Positions 12,301 to 24,881 of a DNA stretch of 64,000 nt are shown here, piece after piece (within the stretch, counting starts at the first letter, position 1; the number at the start of each line of letters is the position of its first letter). Both the position numbers and the translations under genes were made by a program. The notes below the pieces were generated by a model. The model made no database searches and was not told the origin of the DNA. It saw only the letters and a list, made by a program, of their open reading frames with translations. The DNA comes from Kappaphycus alvarezii (Eukaryota; Rhodophyta; Florideophyceae; Gigartinales; Solieriaceae), in the NCBI GenBank assembly GCA_002205965.3, contig NADL03000532.1:62001-126000 (forward strand). The letters are read 5' to 3'.

Positions 12301-15300
12301 TTTCGATTAATAATCATCAGGAACTCGAGACAAAAATCCAAAAGGAATAAGAAAGCACTCGTTAGTATAGATAGTTAAAGATTTTCCCGGGTTTAAGTTT
12401 CAATTTTTTTCAGGGAATAAGGCGTCATTAACAGCTTTTCGACTATCTATATCATTTTGTGGATCCACTTCAATTACATGAAAATATCTCCTAGGATTTC
12501 ATGGGAGTTAAAGTAGCGCAAAGATAAGATTAGTATGTGTAATCGGCATGTACACCATCTCAACGGCAAATAAATCACTTTGAACGCTGCAAATGAGCTC
12601 AGAGAAGAGTCCATGAACTGGCTTTAAACTCCTGTAGTATTTCAACTGCCAATACAGCTTCTGAGAAAATCTTTCAATGAAAGGCTAGATACAACCGAGA
12701 AATAAAGCTTCTCAATAGCTCAGGGTGAACCTGGTGTGTGGAAGTTGAGTTTGAGAACTTATTGGATAACTTAAGCGGGATTGTAACCATCATGAAATCA
12801 CTTAAATTTAAATGAATATTTTTTATGTTACTATTCTTTGACCACCGCCGTGCTCCCTGGAAAATTTCAACTATGGAAATAATTATGGGTTTTTTTCAAA
12901 AAGAAGGTTCAATAAATCGAGTCCAAATTTTCTGAAAATTATCTATCACTATTCTACCGGCATATTCTAGGAGTCTAACATCAAGAAAATGTTGCATACT
13001 TTTCTGGAAATTGTGTCTTTTCCTTTCAAAGGCTCCAAAAAGATATGTATCGGAATATACATGTTTTTACTCCGTACAGATAATATGAGCTAATACTATG
13101 CCCTCCATGGGAAGCTTATTTCCTCCTTATATCTTATATAAAGGCATTCCGAGATAGGAATGCTCCCTAGGTCGCGTTGATGATAGGCAAGGGTCAAATA
13201 AGTGGTCAAGTTACAATATTAAGAGAGTATAACCCCGAAAGACGAGAAAGCTCAACAAGGTAGTTCATTTGGATTCCAATGCGTCTCCTAAGGAGTAGCT
13301 ATGTATCGAAGATTTCCGGGAGATAGAGAAGCGTACAGTATGCCGGCTACTGGAAGGCACAGAAGAACTTCTGCAAGTAGCAGCCATTTGTTAATTATAT
13401 AAATATATTCGCAATTGATTTCACTCAGTGCGTAGAGTTCAAATCAACCACGAAAATTTATGTTCCTTGTTGCTGGTAATTTAAAGTTTTAAATACCCGT
13501 TCCTTAAATTGATATAAAATTTGAAGATTGCATATTTTTACTGCTTGGAGTAAATCTATCTCATTGTAATGAGCTTACTTAAAAGGAATTATTAACATCT
13601 ACAAAGCATTTAAGTAGATCAGAGGTGGGATCACATAAAGAAATTCAAATTATTTTATAATGATAACGGAAACAAAATTCAGCCAAATTACTTCTCTGAA
13701 CCTTTTCAGGTGTGAAAAAATGATTATTTCGTTCAATGGAGCAGCCTGAAGAATATAATGACCCGGTTCGGAAGCGTTCGTCGAACTAAAATGTTTATTG
13801 GCACGCAACAGGACTTGTAAAGAGTTAAAAAAAATCAAGAACATCAGAACATCCTAGTACATCAACGAGCCCTTATGACAGGGCATCTTTTCGAATGTTT
13901 ATGAAAAAATAGACACTCAAATCCATTAATTCAAGAAGCATGATTTTGTGTGGATAATATTTATTATTCTTTGTTTGAATATTTCGGTACTATTATTTTA
14001 ACGTACCCCTATTAATTAAAGCCTCAAATACTGTAAATAATCGTTAAAATTCCGCTAATATATTCTATAATGGCAGAATTAGATACAGTTTCCGCGGAGC
14101 GGTGAAAATAAAAGAGAAGAGCATGACAGAAATGATTTTTATTTGACCAAGGCGTTGAATATTTTCGCTCAAATCGACCAACTTAAAGCGTTACAAATTC
14201 TTCACCTTTACTAAGAACGGCCTTATTACATTAATCGCTTAATTTCTTGGATTTTCATCATCTTGAAATATTTATGAAAATATTTCAGCATTAAAAAGTA
14301 AAAAATAACACTGAACATTATGAAAGTCCTGATGTTTATGTACGTTGGGACCAGGGACTATGATAAACACTGCCAAGGATTTACCAGAAATTATTTAGTG
14401 ATTGAGCATGCAGAATTCTAATGAAAGATGAAATAGACAAAGGGAAGGCTATCTTGGACTAAAGTTCCCAGGATATAGATAATTGCGTGGTCTTGAGAAG
14501 CCGTTACCATACATCCATGAAGAGTTCTCAGTTGTGGCTTTATCGCCGTCTGGCTTGAAGTATCACTAAATTGATAATACTATGGCGATCTCAGATTTCT
14601 CTAGTGAGGAAAGACAGGAAAATTAGAGGCCAAAAGAAGATAGGAAGGAACGGGATATTTCCTAGAAGCAAGGTCACAATAGTGGAACCTTAAATTGACC
14701 TCATAGGGAATTATTATGTTATAAAGGTATTTTAGATAAAATATTTGGCTCTAGTATACAGAATGTTGATTTATACTGAAATTAAATTAAACTTCTACCT
14801 TTTCATGTGCTTATTTTATTTTAATTCATTCCCTTATATTCGTGATTCATAATTGAATCTTAAGAGCTAATCAAGAGCTCACTAATAGCTGACTGCAGTG
14901 CTTTCCATGTGAAAAAAGTCAGGCTATATGAAAAAACTTTAAAATGAGACTATGTAAATGACGAAGTTGGTAATCGAAATATGAAATGAAAACTTTTATA
15001 GCTTCAATACTCTACTAAGTAAAGGTGAAATGAATAGTTAATGTTTTCAGTTTTTATTCCTTGTGATAAAATTGGGTGCGTATCACATGCTTGTGTCATA
15101 ATTGGGCTTTTACAGTGGATTGGTGTCATATGTGGGCTCTAGTTGCGGTTAAACAAGTAAGCTGTTCAAAATGCGCGGATTGCCCTTGGTTTAAGTACAG
15201 TAGCTCTTTTTTGAATGTTTATATTTTCAAGAAAATGTTATTGACAAGCTCTTGATCTCAATATTTCAATGATATCAATAGTGAAGTAAATCTCGCTGCC

Positions 15301-18300
15301 TGAGTTACCTCCAAGCTACTATTGAAGATTTTTCTGTAGTAGCTCTGCTTAAACCACCGCATCGGGAAGCTTGGAGAGAAGTCTTGTGTAAAACTATGGA
15401 AAAATTTAAGAAGGCCTTCCTTTAGTCCCACAAATGGCCTGCTATGCACTTTTGAAATGTTTTGAGAGCGCCACATCTCACTCATTTCTAGTGCATATCA
15501 ATGCCTAGGTTCTCTATGAAAAGGGCCTAAGAATCCCATAAGGATCAAGAAACTGAACATTGCCTTCATTAAAAAGGTTGGAGAGGTGTTTTATAGGATT
15601 GAAGGCGCCTAGTGTTTCATTAGAGCTTGTTTTGCTATACAAGGCCATTTCAAATAATTTTAAACGCTGTAAAGGCTACTCTTTTAGATTTTCCACCATA
15701 GATTTCATCTTTTTGTTATTTTCATTCCCAAAAGTCGAAATTAAATATACCGCGAAAATATTGAGATCTAAATTTGAAGTTAATTTCTCAATTTGGAAAA
15801 AATCTAGTCAAAACTTTGAATTAATGCAACTATTAAGGCGAAAAAGATATTTTACAGCAGAAATATGTACTTGTACGAACTAAGTATCTGAGGCTGGATT
15901 AAGAAGAATGGTACGAGAGTTGGAAGTCATATGTAGCTACTTTCAAAGTGTATTGCAGGAATCGCAGTGCAAAAAAATGAGAATTATCCCACTAAATTTA
16001 AAATTTGCTTCAATGAGAAAAAGTTGGAGATAGGAGTTAAAATAAATGCCAGTAAAGCGGAAGATAGCTGCAAGATGGGTTTTGAATATATAAAGGGGAG
16101 AACAGAGTGTTTTTACTGCCAGACATCGAAGTTCCGAAGAAGCAGTGTTTTCCAGAAAGGCGCTATGAAGCAAAAAATATGCCATGTAAGTATATCACAG
16201 CACAGGAACATCTCTTGATTATTACTGACTCAAGGATAATACTGTTATGGAGAGTCCCGAGCTGATAACCAGAAATATAACAGTGAGATATTGCATGATA
16301 CTTAAGGACTGTATCAGTGAGCTACATCTAACAAATAAAAAGATACATGTTTGTTTATCCTCTACCATGCTCATCCTCACAACCATCTGCGTAACAAAAT
16401 TATCTAGAATTAATGACTCACAGAGCCATTCCTGTGCTCCTGCAGAGAATCAACCATATTTGTTAGCTCGTCCGGTAGTTTAATTGTAAAATTTCCTCCC
16501 GGGGAAGGATAAAAAGACGAGGGGCAAATAGTTGATATATGCACTTGTTACTTTAATCGGCGGGAAAGATTTTCTGTCAGATTACCTCGGTAGGAAGGAC
16601 AAATGCGGTGATTTGGCTGAAAGAGCTTGGTAGAAAATGAATGACTGAAATAAAGACGGAGATTTTTTATATGGACCAAGATTAATGGCTCCAGGTTGAG
16701 TTACGAGTAGAGTTAGCCACCTAGTACGTATTTTAACAGCAGAAGTAGAAAGAGAAGTCTTTTTCCAGCAGATACAGTGATGTAATGGTAAAGAATACAT
16801 AACCAGATTGAAGCATTTTGTTATTGCGCACTGTACCTCCTCATATTACAAAAATATAAAAATTAGTCTTATCAAATTATAAGAGACTCTAAAACGCACA
16901 GAATAAAGAGCTATTAAATTTTGTTTGAACTGAAGAATGCAGGGTAAACCTACTTTTAGATCATTTTACTGTACCCAGGGTAAATTACGATTGCCAATAA
17001 TTTTTTTTCAGGAAATGCATAGATGCAGAGAGGCGGTAGAAAGCACGAATAAATGAGTTCTTTGACCAGCGAAGGGCTGTGAGGTTGAAAAGTGTAGTTA
17101 ATAATCGATAAAAAAGATATTCGGTTAGTCGCTCAAAGTCAAACTTAATGTACTGTACTGCTGTTGCAACTGCTCTTTCCCAACTACTGCTTCTTCTATA
17201 ACACTAGCTTAGAACTCTAAGAAATATTTGAGTATAAAAAATATATAAAAGGTTCCTTAAATGAAGGTGAAATGGGAACAAGATTATAATGGAATATAAA
17301 GTAGAAAATTGTTTTGAAACCAAACACGCTGATGTAGAGTTTTAAGTTCTGATGGCAACAGATTGTTTTAAATGACATCGTCTTAATTTTGATTTTCATC
17401 CTGCTTTAATAAAACCGCTGCGGGTTGACGAATAAATCTAATGAGGCACAATCATACAGTTAATAATGATAAATATGTTTTAAGTGTTGTTCTACGTCTC
17501 AGAATCATTTCTTTCTGGATTTACACACGAAAAAATTGAAAAATGGCAGTTTTAGAAATATATCGCATGTGATATGTTTCTATTCTACAATATAGTGACC
17601 ATGAAATTGTTTTAATATCAATTGGAACAGTTCATGTATATCGTTCATTTTCATCATTTTTGTACACAAAAATGAGAAAATAATTGAACTTCTTTTTGGA
17701 AAAGATGAGGTGGAAGAAGAAGAAGGTAGAGGGGTAGGTTACTAGTGAGGCAATTGTAGCAAATCGTTGGAGCCTTGGGATGACCCGGCACTGATTTATG
17801 TCAGCCTTTTTTTGCAGATTCGCTGGTCATAGGATTCTCTCCTTTACTTCTCTTACTATACATTCGTCCTTACACAGACATTTTCGTGGCCATAGAAAAA
17901 TTTGAGATAAAAAATGAGCTTAAACATTCTGAGCCTACTGAAATGCATGCAAAAATAAAAATTTATGAATTTGCCATTCTGAATCGTTAGAAAATTCCAA
18001 ATCAAGCAGAATACAATAGTTTTGGCTGTTTACTTAATTCTAAGTCGCTACCGTAGATTTTGGAACACTTCCCTGGATTTTCATTTGAGAGAAAAATTTT
18101 AAGAAAACTAATTAATTATCTTGCTAAACTTTGTACTCTTCATTTTTTTGTCATGACGTCTCTAATCATCTTTTCGCTAGACAAATAGCAACTTCAATAC
18201 TACAATTCAAACATGGTCCACCTAGAACTGCAAGTAAACGTCATTTTCGATATGGCTGGAGTATATAAGTCTCGTATACAACACAAGTTTATCGCACCGA

Positions 18301-19735
18301 TTAGATTCTTGAACAAACGAACCGTCGTTTCCTCATAAAGCAGCTTATTGAATATACATCCGAGCTTCTCAATCAAAGAGAATTTAGTTTACAAAAGGCA
18401 AATACAACAAATTCTGCTTCCTTTCAACTCTGAGAAACTACTGCTTCCTGATCGGAGCACTAGCTGATTAAAACACCAGAGTACGCAAAAAGATCCACTA
18501 TTTTGATTTGCGCTTTGGGTCTCTTGAGCCCGACCTGCCTCTGAATCTCATCATTTCTGCGACTTCTCCTTTCTGGTAAGTAGTTACCAGTTCCGCTGTT
18601 CCCTTTAAATCCCTGAACAAAAGTTTCGCTGCTATTTATAATTCCAAAGTTGGGCGATGCATGTAACGCGCCCAAAAATTGACAGAAAAAGCGATGAAAG
18701 GCCTTATTGTATTAAAATTGTGCATCAAAGCGGCCTCCAGGTGAGCAAAAGGTGTTATGTCAGCTCTCGTTTGTCTTTTTTTCATTTAAAGATCAAGTCA
18801 ATTTAGTAGGAGAGTAGCGACTGCTCTGCAGCTCTCCATTTATGTACTGTGGTAGGCACTTACCAACTTTTCTACCTTTTTGCTGAATAAATTTTCGATT
18901 TACATAGTCATATTTGTTTACGAACTGGGGGTCTCACATTTTTGCCCAAGAAAGAAACTGAGGAAAAACCGCTATATTCGTCTAAAAATCTAAAAAAAGG
19001 AGATCTTTTCAACCAAAATTTGTTTCATAGGGGCAACTAAGTCTGTATAAAACCTCATCGCTGGAATGGTATCCCGATGGTTCTCGTTTTTACTGTACTT
19101 TCGCTGTTCCAGTGTTAACTAAACCAATTTTAAATACTCAGAGTATGAAACTTCATCACAATATCATCCCTTTGCATCCCTTTTACGTACAAAAAAGTGA
19201 CTTGCAACATATATACGCTACCGGAACGCCCCAGTCGCTTATTAAATTAAGGTATTTTATTTGTGATAGCAACATATGACTCATAATTGCCTATTCTCAC
19301 AACAGCCTCCTAGAAAATATCGCTGGTCTCTACTGCCCTTATCTTAACCTCTATAAAAGGCTTATGTAGAATTATCAGCACACCAAGGAAAAATCTAATC
19401 TTGCCATCTTCCTGACCAATCTTGATTTCTTTTGTATTCATTTGAGAAATATTGATATGAATGTACATCAATCCAGACGTTCAGAGAACGTTCCTCAGTA
19501 GATTCTTCTTTTGGTTTTCTCAGACCAAAAAATTGCAATTAATATTCCGTACCCGACTGACTTGACGACAAAAATATTTTCAAATCTGAGGAAAATTTCC
19601 TACTTTGATAACGGAAAAAATATTTCTCACTGTCTGAATATAAATACCTCACGCAACTGGAGTCCAAGCTCTACTTTGCAGACTTTTTTCACTGGCATCC
19701 ACCAGAAGTACTGAAGACACCGCCAGCACTGCCGT
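6376..19735. other. AT-rich, gene-empty block of decayed DNA
   Basis: Thirteen kilobases of strongly AT-rich sequence with stop codons in every frame. The longest open frames (10,327-10,713 plus; 15,560-15,883 plus; 9,546-9,770 plus) have the composition of chance ORFs in AT-rich DNA and no motif I trust. A stretch near 16,100 (plus) vaguely resembles a gag zinc knuckle (CFYCQ followed by a basic run). A TATA phrase, GGAGTATATAAGTC, at 18,258-18,271 could be an old LTR promoter. I interpret the block as very old, point-mutated retrotransposon DNA, but cannot prove it. Confidence 0.4.
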
Positions 19736-20062
19736 CGGTTTGTCTTCATTTCGCGTTTTTGTCTGCAATTTTTGTCGATATGTCCGGGCTTGCCGCAAAA
19801 AGCAGCTTTGTTTCATATTAATGTACTCATTCCTTTTCTTTTCTTTTTTTCAGCAGTTCCGAAAAAAGTGCTCCAAATTACCACACGTGAAATAAGTATT
19901 GCCTTGGTGACTATTAGGAGTCAGACACGCCTTCTCTTCGTTTTCAAATGACTTTTTTAAACGCGTTAAACCGATAGTTGGCTTGGAACAAGCTTCGAGG
20001 TACTTGTTGAAACTGCTCATATTTAACTCCGCCGTAAAGTCGAAGTCCTTGGTGAGACTCAT
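19736..20062 (-). mobile_element. Retroelement gag relic with two zinc knuckles
   Basis: On the minus strand one frame contains YFTCGNLEHFFRNC and, about 30 codons downstream, AAFCGKPGHIDKNCRQ. Both fit the CX2CX4HX4C zinc-knuckle pattern of retroelement nucleocapsid, each with its first cysteine lost. No protease, RT or integrase could be read nearby. It is a fossil inside the AT-rich block and its superfamily is undetermined. Confidence 0.55.
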
Positions 20063-22495
20063 TCATAATACCAGCTTCATTTTTATCTCTGTATTAATTT
20101 TCCTAGTCTTCTCCGGCTCGTTTACCAAATAAAAGGTCCTGTTGAAACAGAAGATAATAGTTTCGCCCTCTTAGTAGAATAATTCACAGTTTGTACATCT
20201 TAGCGTCTATAGAAGCTTCATAAGGAGCCCAAAAATTGTTGCCAATATCTGTCATACCTTCTTCGGCAATTTTTCCTACGGATTGATTCTTTGCATGAGG
20301 GATCAATTGAAATTCACCAATGTGCTCGCGCAATATCCCTATTGTGCAACTAAGTTTCCTCACTAGCTACAGAAAATGGTTCTTTCGATTTTTCTTCTCC
20401 ATCTATCGTAGGCATTGTAATAAGTTACAAATGCAAGGGTTTCTCGAAACTACACAAATTCTTGCCTTTAATCACGATCTTCATGTCATTCGACCTCTGG
20501 AAAAATAATAAGCCGGTTTCGGCACGATGAAAAGGACTTTCAAGTCTTCTTCGTCGATTATAACTTTCAATGGGATCGGAAATGTGGTAAAAGGATATTT
20601 GAATTGTTGCATTTGCGGTTGGATTTCTGCAAAAGAAGAGGGAAAAGTTGGTAGAATGGTCAGTAGTTCTTTTCTGGACCTACAAAGTTTTGAAGTCTTG
20701 CAGGTCATAAATTTCCTCTCTTTTACCTCCATTCATTATACAATTGGCCTTAAAGACATCTAATCGTTGCATGCATGATTTGTGACAAATGAAACTAGGT
20801 CTAAAAATTTCAGCTTACTTTATCTTCTGCAAAAAAAAAGAAAATGGGATCACTTGTGTCGCTTGCAACGTGTCATTTCTGACATAGTAAAAACTGAGAG
20901 TTTCGATTTACCAATATTGATGCTACCAAAATATTTAGTTTGCTTGTTAGACATTTCTAGTTAAAGAAATAATCATGGGTACTGAATATATAAAAATTAC
21001 AATAGGTTGGGTAATTCATACGATTTAACTGAAAGTAAATCAACAGAAGCAAAAAAGCCTGAAGTTGCAGCCCTAATTTATGGTCTTCGGTGTACTTTTG
21101 TAGGATCAGAGGGCGTTTCTGATATCAAATTTTTTAGGTCTACATCATTAATTATTAGTCCGTTAGGTAAGCCTGTCCTTATTTCGGAAATATTTATTCG
21201 TTACTTACATCAAATTAGTCGCCCTCAAAAACTCTAAGATACTTATTAACATCACTAAAAGTATTATTTACATATCCATTTTAGATATTTACAGAAGCTA
21301 CCACGACTTTGGTTTCTGCACGTGATCTATTACGCTTCCTGTGTGTTCACTTGGCTACCATCTACTTTTTAGAAGTAAGAAATGATCATTTCCTCGTACT
21401 TTAGTTACTGAAACATATCTCGAACGGTACTTAACAGGATTTCCAACCGTCGCACCACCATCAGGGATGTAAATGCTCTATATATACAATCATTAAATCA
21501 CCCAAAGCACCTCTTCTCAGCAAATAGGCCTAAATTACGCCTGTAAAATTTTTTTGCTTCCAAATGGGAAAATATTCTCACATTTTAACTATTGAAAATG
21601 GCATCTCGACGCGATTCAGCTGCGTACGGTATGCTATAGTATCATTTGAATTGCTACATAGTAATTTGGTTGTACTCCCATGTCACTCAACCCTTGGTTT
21701 TAGGTAACATTGTTATATTCACATTTGCAAAACTTTTAGTCACTATTCTGCATTCCTGTGATGAATTGAACTAAAAAATTATTTATACTGCACTATTTCC
21801 GAACCTTTATTTCCCAGCGGCATACTGAAAATAAGCGAGGCCAATCAAAGCTGCGCCCAAAAGATTTCAGTAATAGATCCAGAAAGAAATTAACCAATTT
21901 AATTTTACTACTTTTGCTGGTAAAAAATACTCCGGAGACATGTTCTATTGTACAGTACTATTGCATAGTTGTATTTCTTTTCGTCGATGGCCATAAGTAG
22001 TGTCTGTGTGGTCCTTGCAAGACCCAACTAGGTAGATCACTTACAGAAAAGATATTTATCCTACACCAGTTGCTACCCCTTACATTAATGAAGGCCATAC
22101 TTTTCACCATTTATTATGCACCAGCCAAAGCCAGTGACTGACACAAGCCAAATATTTACTAGTGCAGTGCTCTTCGACAAGAAACGCACAGAGTGAGATC
22201 AGTAACTAGTACGCGTGACGTACTCAAGGAATCATTTACCTGGTCAAATAATCAACTAGTGCTTAAAACGTACTCAACAAGCCTTGTACGCAGCGAATTC
22301 ATCAGAAATTCATCCCCTCTGCGACGCGTGGCACTATTCAGCTCAAACCACCTCCATTCCTGATATGGCTCTCATGGCTATCAGCCCCGATCATAACAGC
22401 GTACACTGTTCACTCCATTATTGTTCTGATTGAACTGATCAAAAACACCACGCTTGCATTCTGGGGCCTAACCCATTCGAAATGTGCTTAGAGAA
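20063..22495. other. AT-rich stretch without recognisable genes
   Basis: Only short, low-quality open frames occur (for example 20,481-20,732 minus and 21,007-21,237 plus). I see no domain motif, no intact repeat partner and no RNA gene. Confidence 0.45.
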
Positions 22496-22573
22496 AATTT
22501 CACGCTAACCAATCAGTACCAGATTGGTACTGATTGGTTAGCGTGAAATTATCAGTACCAGATTGGTACTGAT
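22496..22573. repeat. Perfect palindrome with a duplicated core
   Basis: Left arm 22,496-22,521 and right arm 22,525-22,550 are perfect reverse complements over 26 bp around the 3-nt loop GAT. Immediately after, 22,551-22,573 repeats the inner part as a second palindrome with 10-bp arms and the same GAT loop. The layout looks like a template-switch (snap-back) event in DNA synthesis. A hairpin with a function is possible but unsupported. Confidence 0.9.
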
Positions 22574-23741
22574 TGAAATTTATTTCATTAATTACTCGTT
22601 TCTCCCCAGTGACGTACACAATGATTGTAATAGAATCAACTCTCTAAACAAATATGCGTTCTCAAAGTCATCATCAACTCTGAAATCCAGGGGCTTACAA
22701 TTTTATATGTTGCGTATGAAATAGTTTTCATCAGAATTCTCTATACTATCTTATTTTGGAGTCAGATGAATCTGGTACATCTGAATACAATGTTGGAGAC
22801 TTCATCACGGACCTTCAAGAACCATATCGTTCGGGTGATGTAGACTCATATACAGTACAATCATTATTCCAAAGTTTAGGAATATAAACGTGCGTCTATG
22901 CGGTGGGGAGGTAAGAATTTTTACTACTAGAAAACAATAACAGCGTACTGCTTCCTAATTTTTGAACAGTATTATCGAGAAAAATCTTCTTTCCTATTAC
23001 CCATACCATCAATATGACTGGGGTAAACAGCTTCGTTCTGCTTACTTTGCATAAAACTAGACAGTGAGCGATGGAATTGGTATAAAACCTTTTGGGATAG
23101 ACTTAAGGTGTACAACTAAGTCGCCTTGGGATTTTCAGGGTAGCAAGAGCATATATCTTTCAAGTTTGATTTAATTTCTTTTCAAGCTTAATTTTTCTTA
23201 TGTGTATGCGGTTTTCTTAGAAATTTGAAAAGAATATCTAAAATACTTGTGCTGTGAGGTGATAAAAAATTGCAAACCAAAAGTTCCTCTTACATATTTC
23301 GATGATATTTTACATATATATATTCTTTATCACAGGATTCGAACAAGCTTAGTGCGAGAGGGTTCGGTCCATCTGTCTTAATGGGAAGATATTGTAAGTA
23401 TGGGGCTGGGTAGGATCTTTTTGCTTATTTTGAGATCCACAAACTCATTTGCAATATGACAACTATAACGAATTACAAGCATCTGATATTACTGTGCCCA
23501 TAGCTTATGCGCCTAAATGTAAGAAACGTTTTCGGTTTCTCTCTTTTTATCAATTTAGATGTTATCGTATACGCTTGTATACTGAAAATATTGGGCATAT
23601 TTTCAGGGTCCACGCCGAAGGCCAAAACTGATTTCACATGACAACTTACAGTTTTATTTTGTTCCAGCCCGTTAAGTACCAAATGCAAGGCGGCTCAGTA
23701 GTATATTTGCATACTGTACTGTAACTCTCCCCTCAAAGGGG
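22574..23741. other. AT-rich stretch without recognisable genes
   Basis: No frame longer than 75 codons and no recognised motif. The only open frames (23,449-23,631 plus and 23,473-23,688 minus) overlap each other antiparallel and have no supporting feature. Confidence 0.4.
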
Positions 23742-23905
23742 GTAAATTGGGTTGGTTTACTGTGAGTAATGGAAAGTTTGGTAGTCCTCTGCACTTGTAA
23801 TGAAACCATTAGCAGGGCCTATATTGTAAGTGCTTGAGCGTGTGTACCAAATAGAAAGTAGCTGGTAGACCGGTTGACAAGCAGGCTGCGTCAAAGGTAA
23901 TGCCA
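23742..23905 (-). repeat. LINE-tail repeat, inverted copy of 54,497-54,663
   Basis: Read on the minus strand, this unit ends in GTAAACCAACCCAATTTAC (23,760 down to 23,742). It matches 54,497-54,663 at about 91% by my count over about 163 bp, including the word ACCGGTTGACAAGCAGGCTG. The shared sharp end at the GTAAA...TTTAC motif suggests a true element terminus. Confidence 0.75.
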
Positions 23906-24349
23906 GTATAATTAACTTCGGCAGCAACCGAATACTGCAATTTCATCACCCCTCGAGCACTCAGTTACTGATCTGGACATTAAGGATGAGCAAAAGAAAG
24001 GTTATTCTTCTGCTAAATGAATGCCTCTGGTCCTAATAATTTTGTAAATGGATCTGAGCGGTTTTTCATGAATAAACATACATAAACTCTACACTTTTGT
24101 TTTTAAAAATCGAGCGTACGTGGTGGATTTTATTGCAATATGCTTGACCTTTCCTCGTCCTTTAACTGCTTCCGTCCATGAGACAGATCCAAAATTGTCC
24201 TGTTAAACTGACTTTGGATTTTTAAGTTTTTCCCGTTTTCCAAGCATTTTCCTTATCCAGTTAACTTCTTTGATGCGTTATTGAAAATAGATAAACTCAT
24301 TACCTGTAGTATACTATGCAGTACATTCTCGGAGTCAGGACAAATGAGG

Positions 24350-24410
24350 GTTGATTTGATATTTGAAAGATATGGTCGGTTGTGGCCCGGAATATCGTGC
24401 AATTATGGAG
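24350..24410 (+). repeat. Copy of a dispersed LINE-tail repeat
   Basis: About 50 bp containing GAAAGATATGGTCGGTTGTG then GCCCGGAATATC match 49,855-49,890 and, in reverse, 60,520-60,560. The homology fades to the right. Confidence 0.6.
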
Positions 24411-24881
24411 TCTAATTGTCCACAAAATGCGTAAGAAATTAAAATTATAAATCCGGTGCGAGAGCGTCTTTTTGCTTGATATCAAACCGAGTCGGCATCA
24501 CTGCATGCTAAGAGGTAATTTTTCTGACGCACTCCTGAGAACAAGTGCCTTAGTCTGTGAAAACCAATTTTTAGTTTCAAGTTATCTGCTTGAATCTTTT
24601 CTCATAATATAATTGATATATAACCAGTTCAAAGGACATAGCTGACTAAATATTGAAGACAGTGCCATTGGAGCGGAGCAGGATCCGCCCGATGACGGCC
24701 AAGCATTGAGACCGCTGTTGTAATATCAGGCATCGTCCAAGTTGAGATATATTGTGATAAGCCTAGCACCTTTCTGCATGGTTTGTCGGCCATGAAATGC
24801 TTAAAAGCATCTGAAAAAGTTATTTTTCACTTTTAGAGAGGGTGATCTAAAGAATTGCAGCTGGTAGAGTTTTAGCGTTGG

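Noticed and set aside
16460-16525. tRNA-like stretch: CGGTAGTTTAATTGTAAAAT resembles a tRNA-Gly D arm, and GCTCGTC pairs with GACGAGG about 50 nt later.
   Set aside because: Only about 56 nt between the arms, no T arm or GGTTCGA box, and a poor anticodon arm. At best a decayed tRNA or chance.
23320-23350. GTTCGAATCC-type box on the minus strand, possible tRNA B box.
   Set aside because: Flanks are AT-rich with no acceptor, D or anticodon arms.
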